Assembly: GCA_016928775.1 (NCBI GenBank)
Contig: JAFGKD010000086.1
Location: 1-64,000 of the forward strand
Length of the DNA stretch: 64,000 bases
Reading direction: 5' to 3'
Source of the DNA: Candidatus Zhuqueibacterota bacterium
Lineage (GTDB): Bacteria > Zhuqueibacterota > Zhuqueibacteria > Residuimicrobiales > Krinioviventaceae
Positions 34,464 through 43,860 of this stretch are shown here, one piece after another. A model generated the notes under the pieces. The model made no database searches. It saw only the letters and a program-made list of their open reading frames with translations, and was not told the DNA's origin. Numbering within the stretch: the first letter of the stretch is position 1; every line of letters begins with the position of its first letter. A program made the translations under genes and the position numbers.

Positions 34464-35472
34464 GAGAAGCACCTCCTTGTTGAATTGAAGCATGCTGAGC
34501 GGCTGTTGGCTTTTTCACATTCACGTTACCCCGGAGGGCGAAAATAATCCCTCCGGGAAGTGTAGCCACAACACCGATAATATACGCAAGAAATTCAAAT
34601 GTCACAACCCTTGAAGCAGCGAGACCGACAGTCGAAAACAAAGTGACGCCCGACTGCTCGCGAACGCCAATACCACCGAAGGAAATAGGCAAACTCGCAA
34701 ACAATGCTACGATCGGAATAAACATAAAAAAGAAAAGTACATGGGCCTGAACACCAACAGCCAAAGCTGTACAATAATGCGTCACGATACGCAACGCCTG
34801 AACCACGATCGAAATTCCAATAATTTGCAGCAAGATGAATCGCTGATGACGGAATTGATTGATCGCCATATAGATGTCATGCACCTTTTGCACAACAATG
34901 TGCGGCAAAAGCGGCTTGAAAAGTCTTCCAAAAGTTTTCCCGGCGTTTTCATGCAACAGCAGAAAAAATGTTGCCACCCACAGCGCCAAAATGACACCAA
35001 TAAAATAGACTGTCCCATAAGAAGCGAGTTTATGAATTTGAAAGAAAGAGACGCCCATGGCCATGGAAGTCAGGGTGAAAAAACCAATGAAACGATCAAA
35101 GACCACCGACGATACCGCGATTGTTGAATCACCCGACTTGCGTGCGACATCATAAATGCGTAGTGCATCCCCTCCGACGTATCCTATCAGGAAATTGTTA
35201 AAAAAAAGCCCGACATGATAATAGGACAAAACATGTAGAAAGGAAAACTTGACATGTTGCGAACGGAGCAAGAAATACCACTGCAAGGCGCCCAAAAAAT
35301 TGCTCGTGCTGAACACCAAAAAAGCGACGACCAGCCACTGCCAACGCGCAGATTTGAGCTGATAGAGAATATGATCAATGCCGATTCGATGTAATAGCCA
35401 TACCAAAAGGATAAGACTAATGACTATTTTGAGAATAGTCAGGGCACATTTTCGACGCTGTCTCGTACTCAG
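34456..35472 (-). CDS. UPF0104 / lysylphosphatidylglycerol synthase-type membrane protein
   Basis: An integral membrane protein with about eight helices and the family segments FFNNFLIGYVGGDALRIYDVAR, SSVVFDRFIGF and LPISFGGIGVREQSGVTLF. It resembles the flippase-like membrane part of MprF/AglD (PF03706). Members are often found with polyprenyl-linked glycosylation genes. No conventional start gives a full first helix: TTG at 35406 begins mid-helix. The frame stays open upstream, reading STRQRRKCALTILKIVISL, and a CTG at 35472 lies 8 nt after GAGG (35481-35484). I give 35472 as the most likely start, with low certainty. The 3' end overlaps the DUF4837 start. Confidence 0.8.
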   Translation of the reverse strand: MSTRQRRKCALTILKIVISLILLVWLLHRIGIDHILYQLKSARWQWLVVAFLVFSTSNFLGALQWYFLLRSQHVKFSFLHVLSYYHVGLFFNNFLIGYVGGDALRIYDVARKSGDSTIAVSSVVFDRFIGFFTLTSMAMGVSFFQIHKLASYGTVYFIGVILALWVATFFLLLHENAGKTFGRLFKPLLPHIVVQKVHDIYMAINQFRHQRFILLQIIGISIVVQALRIVTHYCTALAVGVQAHVLFFFMFIPIVALFASLPISFGGIGVREQSGVTLFSTVGLAASRVVTFEFLAYIIGVVATLPGGIIFALRGNVNVKKPTAAQHASIQQGGASHE

Positions 35473-35523
35473 ATTCGCTTCCTCAACATAATTTCGTTCC
35501 CGGCAATTTTGCGCCCAAAATAT

Positions 35524-38325
35524 CTAGTTTACCTCGCTCTGGTTTTTCAACGCCTGGAGTTCCTCTATCTTTTTTCGAGCCTCGGAATCATCAGGACGCT
35601 CGGCCTGCCATTTTTCCAAAACATCCAGGGCTTTATCATATTGCTTTTCCCGTTCAAGCAACGTGATAAACGTGCCGACAACCTCCGGATTATGTGGCTC
35701 CTCATTATACGCAAACTCGGCCAGACGCAAGAATTCTTCTGGTTTGCCGGCAAAACTGTAATACTGGCCCACCTGCAATGGCAAGCGCACATCCGGCGCC
35801 GGGATGACTTTAAACGGCATCGCTTCTTCCATTTTTTCCAGTATCGCACCCAGTTTGTCATATTGCCGTTCGGTGAAATAAACATGCGCCAATCGCAAGA
35901 ATGCGGCACGATAGTTTTGCAGCAGGCCGATGATATTGTCATTAAAATAGACATCCGGATTGTTGAGATTACGATATTGAAAAACCTCGGTTAAATTCTT
36001 TTCCAACTTGTCCGCATTTACTTTTTCAACTTGATAGGGGACAATCTTAAAGCTCAGGCCATCCATGCGCAGATAATCATCAAAGTTGACCTTGTTTTGA
36101 TCGGAAACGGTGACCGCGAAATAAATCGGTTTACGCCACTTGTTCGCGCTAACAATGTTCAACACCATATAGTCCTGAATCCGAATGGCCTGACCAAAGA
36201 CCGTGGGCTCAACTCGAAGTTTGAGTGTTGTATCGCTCAGCATCTCCGTTTCTTCCAGAGATATAAACTCACCCAAATCTTTGAGCGCTTCAACCCGCGC
36301 TCGTGCTGGCACGGGTATGGCGATTTCCCGAGTTTTCCACGGGATAATTTCCAGCTTTTCTACTTGATCATCTTTCAAACTGATCGGTACTTTGGGCTCT
36401 TGATTTTTAAGCTGCTTGATATACCACGATGTATTCAGCAAGCTCAGATTAACGACACGCACATCCGGACGAATATTATATACATACTGCAGAAACCAAA
36501 GGGGGAATGTATCATTGTCACCATTGGTAAAAACGATGGCTTCCGGTTCACACGTCTGTAATATATTGTACGAATAGTCATATGCCACATAGTTACCGGT
36601 TCGATCATGATCTTTATAATTATGAGCAATCAGATTTATCGGCACCGCCAACACAAAAAGTGCAATGAACACAATGGCAAGGGCATTTCGCAGTGCCACT
36701 TTTTGCGCCATGGATTCCTTGAGCCATTCAAGCACAGAAGTAACACCGAGTCCTATCCAAACAGCAAAGGCAAAATAGGAACCAACGTAAACGTAATCCC
36801 TCTCACGCGGCTGTGGATCCTCCTGATTCAAATAGATAACAATCGCGACGCCGGTCAGGAGAAAAAGCAAGGTGATAAAAGAGGCATGCCTCCAATGCTT
36901 GAAAAAGTGGTGAAACATGCCGAGCAAGCCGATCAAGAACGGCAAACCCCACAGACCATTCAGCGAGATGAATTCGGCAATAAAACCATCCGATCCGAGT
37001 GTGGTGCCTTTGCCAATAAATTGCCAGCCAAAGTATCGCCAATACATTTTGTTGAGCTGGTAATTCCACAAGAACTGCATCTGCTTGCTAAAATTATAGG
37101 TTTCATAATTGTCTGTTTTATTTTCGTACTGAAATTGCCAATCCGGCGGCAAACCCTGATAACGGCGAGGTAGCGTGCCCCAGGTTCCATATTGTTCCCG
37201 ATTCAGATAGCTCACCATACCTTTGATGGTTTCGGGATCATTTTCATCGACGGCTGGATCCAAATTTGAGCGGATATAGATCATGGTATAGGTGGAGTAT
37301 CCGGTGATGATGAGTAAAAGCGCCATCAGTGACAGTGTCAGAACTTTGTAATTATTTTTCAAACTCAAATATATCCCCGCCAGAACGGCAAGGATAACGA
37401 GTAAAAGTACCCAGTATCCAAGTGCGCCTGCCAAACGAGGGATATATTGCACGGTTCCGGGATAAATGGCGGCAAAAGCAACCGCAGTCGATACCAGAAA
37501 AAGCATGTAAATACGAAAACTGATCTCGTCTTTTTTATCCGAACTAAAATAGCCGATCGCAATCAGTACAACGCCAATGATCACAAGGTTGATTTTCAGC
37601 GAAATGCCAGCGGAAAGCCCGACAGCCAAAACAACAATCGCCACCAGCAAGGAGACACCAATATAAGTCGCAAATTTTTTAAAAGTAACTGCCCGGTTAT
37701 GCGAATCGAGATATTTGAAAAAGATAACCAAAAATATGGCGGGCAGCGCCAGGATCATCAACAAATGCACGGCAATGGCGAGACCAACGAGATAAGCGAT
37801 GATGAGAAGATAACGTTCGCTGCCTGGCTTGTCCGCTTTCTCGAGCCAAACGAGGATAAGCCAGACAATAGCCGATGCGAAAAACATACTAATCGCATAC
37901 ACCTCGGCTTCTACAGCGTTAAACCAGAATGTGTCGCTAAACGCATAAGCCAGCGCGCCGATCACACCACTGGCGACAAGAATAACTCGATCAAATACAT
38001 CTTTCGGCTCGCCACGCCACTGCTTGATCAGGCGTACGATGATCAAATATAAAAACATCACGGTGAACGATGAAGAGAGTGCGGAGATAACGTTAACCCG
38101 GAGGCCAATATCCGCTGCGATGGGCAACATGGTGAAAATTCGCCCCAAAAGTAGATAAAAGGGCGCACCTGGCGGATGAGGGATACCGAGAATGTACGAA
38201 CAGGTGATAAATTCGCCGCAATCCCAAAATGAAGTTGTTGGTGCAATTGTCTTGAGGTAAACAATCAAAGAGACAACAAATACGAATCCGGCAAACATTC
38301 TATTAATTAATTTTTGCTTTTGCAT
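35524..38325 (-). CDS. DUF2723 (TMEM260-like) membrane glycosyltransferase with C-terminal TPR
   Basis: A 933-residue GT-C-type membrane protein. After the first helix (about residues 11-27) comes the catalytic-loop motif TTSFWDCGEFI (about 30-40, Asp35 and Glu38). Then 'LGIPHPPGAPFYLLLGR' follows, and some 12-14 helices to about residue 560. A periplasmic part and TPR-like repeats are at about 790-925 ('LLERELQYDKALDVLEKW'-style). The human relative TMEM260 is a protein O-mannosyltransferase using dolichol-phosphate-mannose. The bacterial family is common in FCB genomes and still mostly uncharacterised. It sits downstream of a GT4 gene and upstream of UPF0104 in the envelope operon. Confidence 0.9.
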   Translation of the reverse strand: MQKQKLINRMFAGFVFVVSLIVYLKTIAPTTSFWDCGEFITCSYILGIPHPPGAPFYLLLGRIFTMLPIAADIGLRVNVISALSSSFTVMFLYLIIVRLIKQWRGEPKDVFDRVILVASGVIGALAYAFSDTFWFNAVEAEVYAISMFFASAIVWLILVWLEKADKPGSERYLLIIAYLVGLAIAVHLLMILALPAIFLVIFFKYLDSHNRAVTFKKFATYIGVSLLVAIVVLAVGLSAGISLKINLVIIGVVLIAIGYFSSDKKDEISFRIYMLFLVSTAVAFAAIYPGTVQYIPRLAGALGYWVLLLVILAVLAGIYLSLKNNYKVLTLSLMALLLIITGYSTYTMIYIRSNLDPAVDENDPETIKGMVSYLNREQYGTWGTLPRRYQGLPPDWQFQYENKTDNYETYNFSKQMQFLWNYQLNKMYWRYFGWQFIGKGTTLGSDGFIAEFISLNGLWGLPFLIGLLGMFHHFFKHWRHASFITLLFLLTGVAIVIYLNQEDPQPRERDYVYVGSYFAFAVWIGLGVTSVLEWLKESMAQKVALRNALAIVFIALFVLAVPINLIAHNYKDHDRTGNYVAYDYSYNILQTCEPEAIVFTNGDNDTFPLWFLQYVYNIRPDVRVVNLSLLNTSWYIKQLKNQEPKVPISLKDDQVEKLEIIPWKTREIAIPVPARARVEALKDLGEFISLEETEMLSDTTLKLRVEPTVFGQAIRIQDYMVLNIVSANKWRKPIYFAVTVSDQNKVNFDDYLRMDGLSFKIVPYQVEKVNADKLEKNLTEVFQYRNLNNPDVYFNDNIIGLLQNYRAAFLRLAHVYFTERQYDKLGAILEKMEEAMPFKVIPAPDVRLPLQVGQYYSFAGKPEEFLRLAEFAYNEEPHNPEVVGTFITLLEREKQYDKALDVLEKWQAERPDDSEARKKIEELQALKNQSEVN

Positions 38326-38340
38326 TATTGTTCCTCATCG

Positions 38341-39462
38341 CTATGTTCGAACATTTTTTTCAATAATTGTGATGGCTTTTTGCGCCGAATGATCCCAATT
38401 CCAGTTCTCGGACCATTGTCGCGCTTTTTTGGCGTACAAATTTCTTTTTTTCTCATCCTGCATCAACTCAACAACGGCATGCGCCAGATAATCTATATTG
38501 CCATAATCATATAACGTGCCGGTTTCACCGTCAATGACAGAATCTCGCAATCCCGGCGAATTGGCCGCCACTACCGGGATGCCGCAGGCGTTCGATTCTA
38601 TGACGGTCAATCCCCAGCCCTCCTTTGACGATGGATTCACGACCACCCATGACTCGTTGATGAGCTTGACTTTTTCGTTTTGTGTCACGTGTCCGGTAAA
38701 CTGTATCTGCTTCTCGACACCCAACGACCGTGCAATAGCACGCAGCTCCGGCAACGCGTCACCATCGCCAATAATTTTTAATCTGACATCGGGGATATGC
38801 TGTAAAATTATCGGCATAGCCCGGATGATATGATCAACGCTCTTGTACTTTTTGATGCGGCCGAGATAACCAATGACCGGAGTTTTGCTTTTCGTGTTGG
38901 ATAAAACATGATAAATCTTTTGGTCGACCGCATTGGGCAATAATTCGATATGTGCCTTGATCCCAATTTTCAGTAGCTCATCTCTTGTACTGTTGGAGAC
39001 AACCGCAAATGGTGTATTCCGGTAAATAAAGCGCACCAGATACTCTGACAGATAGACATAGGAAGCGTACTGGAATGAAACTTCCAAAAAGATACTTTTG
39101 GCAAAAAAGTGGTGGGCTATCGCCACGACAGGTTCTTTGACGAACAGGGGAGTATAGAATGGTATTTTGTTGATATCATCAAATACAATATCGAAATGTT
39201 CATGTGCCGTCAATTCGCGATAGCCGCGTGGAACGGCGAAATTGAAAAAATCACGCTGACCGCGCCGCACGATCCGAATGCCGTCAATTGTCTCTTCAGC
39301 AGGAGCATTCTCATAAGAACAACTCAACAGCGTCACCCGATGACCGGCCGCGGCAACACGTTTAAAAATTTCATGAAAATGGACTTCAGCACCACCACCC
39401 AGCGGATGGGTGATGTCCTGCCAATTGATGGCTAAAATATTATATAATCTTGAGACAGACAC
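38341..39462 (-). CDS. GT4-family glycosyltransferase
   Basis: A 373-residue GT-B enzyme (glycosyl transferases group 1). The N-terminal acceptor domain has 'HPLGGGAEVHFHEI' (about residues 18-31). The C-terminal donor domain has GYLGRIKKYKSVDHII (about 203-218), IIGDGDALPEL and the EGWGLTVIESNACG E-x7-E motif (about 285-298). No membrane helix is seen, so it works at the cytoplasmic face. The start is GTG with AAGGA 7 nt upstream, three nt after the methyltransferase stop. The sugar and acceptor are unknown. Confidence 0.9.
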   Translation of the reverse strand: MSVSRLYNILAINWQDITHPLGGGAEVHFHEIFKRVAAAGHRVTLLSCSYENAPAEETIDGIRIVRRGQRDFFNFAVPRGYRELTAHEHFDIVFDDINKIPFYTPLFVKEPVVAIAHHFFAKSIFLEVSFQYASYVYLSEYLVRFIYRNTPFAVVSNSTRDELLKIGIKAHIELLPNAVDQKIYHVLSNTKSKTPVIGYLGRIKKYKSVDHIIRAMPIILQHIPDVRLKIIGDGDALPELRAIARSLGVEKQIQFTGHVTQNEKVKLINESWVVVNPSSKEGWGLTVIESNACGIPVVAANSPGLRDSVIDGETGTLYDYGNIDYLAHAVVELMQDEKKRNLYAKKARQWSENWNWDHSAQKAITIIEKNVRT

Positions 39463-39465
39463 GTA

Positions 39466-40242
39466 TCAGTCCTTTTTAACAGCTACGACGCCGATATCCA
39501 TAAACGTATAATAAGCAATCTTGCGTTTTTTCAAGAATTGTCGCCATTTATCTCGGAAACAACTCAAAACAGGAATCCTTTTGGGGTATTGCGGCAGCAT
39601 CAGGCCAACTTTTTTCAGCGCTTCGCGCGCCGCTCGGTAGACAAAACTGGGGCGCATCCAGTCGCCGTAGACATGGTGAATTTTGTAACCGGCATCCCAA
39701 TGTAATTTTTTCAGCTGTTTTATTGAAAACTCGGTCTCCCATCCGGCAAACCATTTATTGAGCCAAATGAGAATATGTTTGACAGCCGTATATAAATGGT
39801 ATCTTTGCGGTACATCCGATATGTGATAACCGCCAATTTTGGTCGCATAATAGCTTTCACGGATAATATCTCCGGGATGAGTGAAATGCTCCAATAATCC
39901 CTGATGGAAAATAAGATCAATTGACTCTGCCTTGAAAGGCAAATGAAAAGCATCACCGCGAACGAGGTAAACCTTTTTTCCTCGCTGTGAGGAGAGCGCC
40001 GAAATAACACGCAGAGAGCTGGCGGCGTAATCAAGAAGAATCACCTTTGCACCCATATCAAGCAGTTTGAAACTGTCTCGGCCAGAACCGGCACCGATTT
40101 CTAAAATCCATTTATCTGCCACATCTCCTGTCGCTTCAATTTGCTGCACAATACGATCTGAATTCGAATAAACGCTTTCAATAACTCGCTGTTCCCAAAA
40201 ATTCTCCCACACTTGTTGACTGTGTTGCCTTGTTCTCGTCAT
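39466..40242 (-). CDS. class I SAM-dependent methyltransferase
   Basis: A 258-residue methyltransferase of the methyltransf_11 group. SAM motif I is ILEIGAGSGRDSFKL (about residues 46-60), motif II is VILLDYAASSL, and 'DLIFHQGLLEHFTHP' is about 117-131. A longer C-terminal part could bind a large acceptor, perhaps a sugar or lipid-linked intermediate. It opens the envelope operon, followed 3 nt later by the GT4 gene. A weak promoter (TTGAAC, 18 nt, TATTTA) overlaps the end of recG. Confidence 0.85.
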   Translation of the reverse strand: MTRTRQHSQQVWENFWEQRVIESVYSNSDRIVQQIEATGDVADKWILEIGAGSGRDSFKLLDMGAKVILLDYAASSLRVISALSSQRGKKVYLVRGDAFHLPFKAESIDLIFHQGLLEHFTHPGDIIRESYYATKIGGYHISDVPQRYHLYTAVKHILIWLNKWFAGWETEFSIKQLKKLHWDAGYKIHHVYGDWMRPSFVYRAAREALKKVGLMLPQYPKRIPVLSCFRDKWRQFLKKRKIAYYTFMDIGVVAVKKD

Positions 40243-40328
40243 ATTCACTTTCTCGGCTCAATCGATCTCGTGCCAAAATTCTGTCGCCACAAGATCAACA
40301 GATAAATACAATCAAGTGACATTTTGGT

Positions 40329-42428
40329 TCAAGCCACCCAAGCCAAATTATATCGGTCCTTATACTGTTTGACAAAATAGCTCTGCGTCTTTATATGCTC
40401 GGGTTTCACAAGTTGCGGATCTTTCTCCACCAGCGAAAACGCTTCCTGGCGCGCCTGTTTCAGAATATCCATGTCATGCACAATATCTGCAATTCTCAAA
40501 CTCGGTAATCCGCTCTGTTTCGTGCCAAAATATTCACCCGGACCGCGCAATTCCAGGTCCTTTTCTGATATTTTAAATCCATCCGTCGAATGGGCCATTA
40601 TATTCAAGCGTTCCTTTGCCTCGTAGCTCAAACGACCACTGGCGACGAGAATGCAGTATGATTGCTTTTGTCCGCGACCCACGCGACCACGCAATTGATG
40701 CAATTGCGACAATCCAAATCGTTCGGCGTGCTCGATAATCACAACCGCGGCATTCGGCACGTCCACACCGACCTCAATAACCGTCGTGCTGACCAAAATA
40801 TCGAACTCACCATTTTTAAAAGACGCCATAATAGCTTCTTTCTGGTCACTTTTCAAACGGCCATGCAAGAGACCGAGGCGAAAATCTTTAAAGATCGTCC
40901 CGGACATACGCTCATAGCTCTCAACCGCTGCTTTGAGATCAAGCTTTTCCGACTCTTCCACCAGCGGGAAAACAACATACGCCTGCGCACCTTTTTTCAC
41001 CTGCTCGCGCACAAAATCGTAAATTTTTTTCCGCTTCGACTCCTGGCGCCACGCCGTAATAACCGGTTTCCGACCCGCCGGCATTTGATCGAGAATTGAC
41101 ACGTCGAGATCACCATAAAGGGTCAGTGACAATGTTCTCGGAATAGGTGTGGCTGTCATGACCAACAGGTCGGGATTTACACCTTTATCCTTCAGCACGG
41201 CGCGCTGTATCACGCCAAAGCGGTGCTGCTCGTCAATGATGGCGAGCCCAAGATTTTGAAACTCAACGCCCTCCTGGATCAATGCGTGTGTGCCGACGAT
41301 AATTTTAGCATGCCCGGAGCTGATATCCTGCACTATATTCTGGCGAATTTTTTTCGACTGGCCGCCGCGCAGTAAAACCGTGTGAACATTGATATTTTCA
41401 AGCATCCGATAAAAAGTGAGATAATGCTGTTCCGCCAAAATTTCTGTTGGTGCCATCATGGCCGCCTGGTAGCCGTTTTCTACCGCAATGAGCATAGTCA
41501 TCAGCGCCACAATCGTCTTGCCCGAGCCAACATCACCCTGCAGCAAGCGATTCATCGGCCTGGAAGATTTCATATCCGCCCTAATTTCATGCATGACTCT
41601 TTTTTGTGCCTCGGTTAATTCAAAAGGCAAAGAGTCGACAAGCCGTTTCACTTTATCGCCAACCTGTTCAAAAGCGATCCCGGCATTATCCGTTCGAAAC
41701 CGTTTTCTTTTAAATGCCAGCATCAATTGCATAAAAAACAATTCATCGAACTTGAGCCGATGCACTGCTCGGCTCAGCGCACTGTTGTCTTGCGGGAAAT
41801 GAATATTGATCAACGCGTCTTTTAATGATCCCAGATGATGCCGTTGCAAGACATCTTCCGGCACAATCTCTTCAATTTTATCGGCAAAATTTGTCGTGAG
41901 GCGATCAAACAGACGTCGAAAGCCGCGGCTATCGAGCCCGACCTGAGTGAGGCTTTCATTGGACGGATAAACCGGAACAATCTTGCCGGTATTATAGCCG
42001 CTTCCCTCTCGATCATCACCAAGCAGATCAAACTCGGGATGGGTCATTTGAAAATTGCCAAAGAACGATACTTTGCCGCTCACCGCAAGCCAATCGCCGA
42101 CAACAAATTTTTGCTCCCAATAGCGAATGTGGGAAAACCAGACACAGGTCAAAATCGAGGTATCATCACTCAACGCCAAAACAAATCGACTCTTTCGTCC
42201 TGTCTCAATGTCAGCCTGGATGATTCTCCCGACGACCGTCGCCTCTTCATCTACCTTCAGGTCACGGACAGGTGTAACCGTTGATCGGTCGAGATAGCGA
42301 CGGGGAAAATAGTAGAACAAGTCTTGTAGCGTGTCGATTCCGATCTTGCTGAGCGCTGCGGCGCGTTTGGGTCCAATGGTGGACAACACCTCTACCGGTT
42401 GATCTAAAAAAGTACGAAACGCCCGCAT
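40329..42428 (-). CDS. recG: ATP-dependent DNA helicase RecG
   Basis: A 699-residue replication-fork reversal and branch-migration helicase. An N-terminal wedge/OB domain (residues about 1-200, beginning with 'STIGPKRAAALSKIGI') precedes the motor: LLQGDVGSGKTIVALM (Walker A, about 290-305), DEQHRFG (DExH box), MTATPIPRTLSLTLYGDLDVS, and QLRGRVGRGQKQSYC (motif VI). Length is normal. It starts 17 nt after the DUF4139 gene stop; the ribosome site is weak, so it may be coupled to it. Confidence 0.97.
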   Translation of the reverse strand: MRAFRTFLDQPVEVLSTIGPKRAAALSKIGIDTLQDLFYYFPRRYLDRSTVTPVRDLKVDEEATVVGRIIQADIETGRKSRFVLALSDDTSILTCVWFSHIRYWEQKFVVGDWLAVSGKVSFFGNFQMTHPEFDLLGDDREGSGYNTGKIVPVYPSNESLTQVGLDSRGFRRLFDRLTTNFADKIEEIVPEDVLQRHHLGSLKDALINIHFPQDNSALSRAVHRLKFDELFFMQLMLAFKRKRFRTDNAGIAFEQVGDKVKRLVDSLPFELTEAQKRVMHEIRADMKSSRPMNRLLQGDVGSGKTIVALMTMLIAVENGYQAAMMAPTEILAEQHYLTFYRMLENINVHTVLLRGGQSKKIRQNIVQDISSGHAKIIVGTHALIQEGVEFQNLGLAIIDEQHRFGVIQRAVLKDKGVNPDLLVMTATPIPRTLSLTLYGDLDVSILDQMPAGRKPVITAWRQESKRKKIYDFVREQVKKGAQAYVVFPLVEESEKLDLKAAVESYERMSGTIFKDFRLGLLHGRLKSDQKEAIMASFKNGEFDILVSTTVIEVGVDVPNAAVVIIEHAERFGLSQLHQLRGRVGRGQKQSYCILVASGRLSYEAKERLNIMAHSTDGFKISEKDLELRGPGEYFGTKQSGLPSLRIADIVHDMDILKQARQEAFSLVEKDPQLVKPEHIKTQSYFVKQYKDRYNLAWVA

Positions 42429-42445
42429 GATGAGTGCAGCGATAT

Positions 42446-43792
42446 TTAATATTGCGAAAGAACGGTATACTCAAAAGTCTTTTCGCCATCCGCCGGGACG
42501 CTCACCTCAAACTCAACGCGATCTGCTGTTTTCTTTTTCACCTTTGGCGTCGACCCGACAAGCTTCCAATCACCCCACCAATGCTCGATAACAGTGACAT
42601 CGATACTTTCCGCTTTATGATTGCGTATCGTGATCTCGACAATTTGCTGGGTGCTGCGCTTGCTGATTTTTTGCGTATCCTTGACGACGCGTTCGCCGAC
42701 GATATCAAAAGCATTACCCATGGTCAAGCGCACCGTCTCATCTTTGGGAGTATGATCAATGGCATCCTCACCAATGAATTCCTGCGAGCCGTCAGCATCG
42801 TTTTTATAGACACGCACCTTGCCCTTGGGCAATGGCATGCCCAATCCATTTTCTTTTTTGTTTTCAAACTCCAATGTGACTTTGACTTTTTTGTTATCGC
42901 GCGCGCCGTCATAACTATATACCTTGGACACAGGTGTCGTCTGAGGCGCAAAGAGTGATACCTGTTTGACTTGCTTATCCTTGATCGTTGCAGGTCGTTG
43001 TAAGGTATAGAGATGGTACTCAAAAAATTCTTTTTCTTCAAAACCCGCCGCTGCGTCGGCCATTGCCATGGCATACATTTCCTTGCGCAAGGGACGAACC
43101 GGCGCTTCCTGTACGCGATTCACATCGCCGGCAACGAGCTTGAGCTTTGCATTCTCATAGGTAGCGCCGGAATTATTTTCAACTGACACCCAGCCAGCCA
43201 GATCAAGTTGGGTATCTTTGGCATTGACCACGGCGACATATTCGGCGTGCCAATTGATACCGGCCGTCAAATAGCTGATTTCGGATTTATGGCTGCCTGC
43301 TTTTTGGGCATCCAATAACCAGACAAGCGTTGGGCGGGTGATAAGACCAGCCGGTAAATCCGGGAAAATGATGCTTTCCACCGCCGTATTTTTTACAGCG
43401 CGGATATAGCCGTTCTCGGTCCTGAGAATCACGTCACCGCTCGCCGAACTCAGCAAGGTGCCATTCTCGGTGCCGCTGTCTTTTATCGTGATCGTGACAT
43501 TCTGATCAATGTATTTTTGCAATAAACGATCGGTACCGACGAGATCATATTCAAAGTTCTGCTCTAACAAGGCAATACCGCCGGGATCAGACAGCGACTT
43601 GTAATGCACAGAAGTCGGATCAATACGCGCCGCAACATCGACAAGCTTGAATTCCTGCACGCCTTTGACAAAATCCAGTTCGCGCACCTGACGCACAAGC
43701 GCTAAATCGTCATTGTAAATCGTCACCGCGACATCCGCTTCGGCAGCAAACAAGCCAGCAGCTACCAGCAAGATAAAAATTAAAATCTTCAT
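42446..43792 (-). CDS. DUF4139 domain secreted protein
   Basis: A 448-residue protein with a signal peptide (MKILIFILLVAAGLFAAEA). The N-terminal part shows 'VTIYNDDLALVRQVRELDFVKGVQEFKLVDVAARIDPTSV', and the C-terminal part shows the DUF4139 features 'SYLTAGINWHAEYVAVV' and 'KVTLEFENKKENGLGMPLPKGKVRVYKND', then a 'YTVLSQY' end. The family is found in periplasmic or outer-membrane fractions and its role is unknown. The ATG at 43792 is eight codons into the longest frame and gives a proper signal peptide. It lies between valS and recG. Confidence 0.85.
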   Translation of the reverse strand: MKILIFILLVAAGLFAAEADVAVTIYNDDLALVRQVRELDFVKGVQEFKLVDVAARIDPTSVHYKSLSDPGGIALLEQNFEYDLVGTDRLLQKYIDQNVTITIKDSGTENGTLLSSASGDVILRTENGYIRAVKNTAVESIIFPDLPAGLITRPTLVWLLDAQKAGSHKSEISYLTAGINWHAEYVAVVNAKDTQLDLAGWVSVENNSGATYENAKLKLVAGDVNRVQEAPVRPLRKEMYAMAMADAAAGFEEKEFFEYHLYTLQRPATIKDKQVKQVSLFAPQTTPVSKVYSYDGARDNKKVKVTLEFENKKENGLGMPLPKGKVRVYKNDADGSQEFIGEDAIDHTPKDETVRLTMGNAFDIVGERVVKDTQKISKRSTQQIVEITIRNHKAESIDVTVIEHWWGDWKLVGSTPKVKKKTADRVEFEVSVPADGEKTFEYTVLSQY

Positions 43793-43860
43793 TTTGTGTC
43801 CCCACATTTTATTCAACTGTTTTTAAACCTTGTAAATATCAAAGAATGATCGTAAACGTT

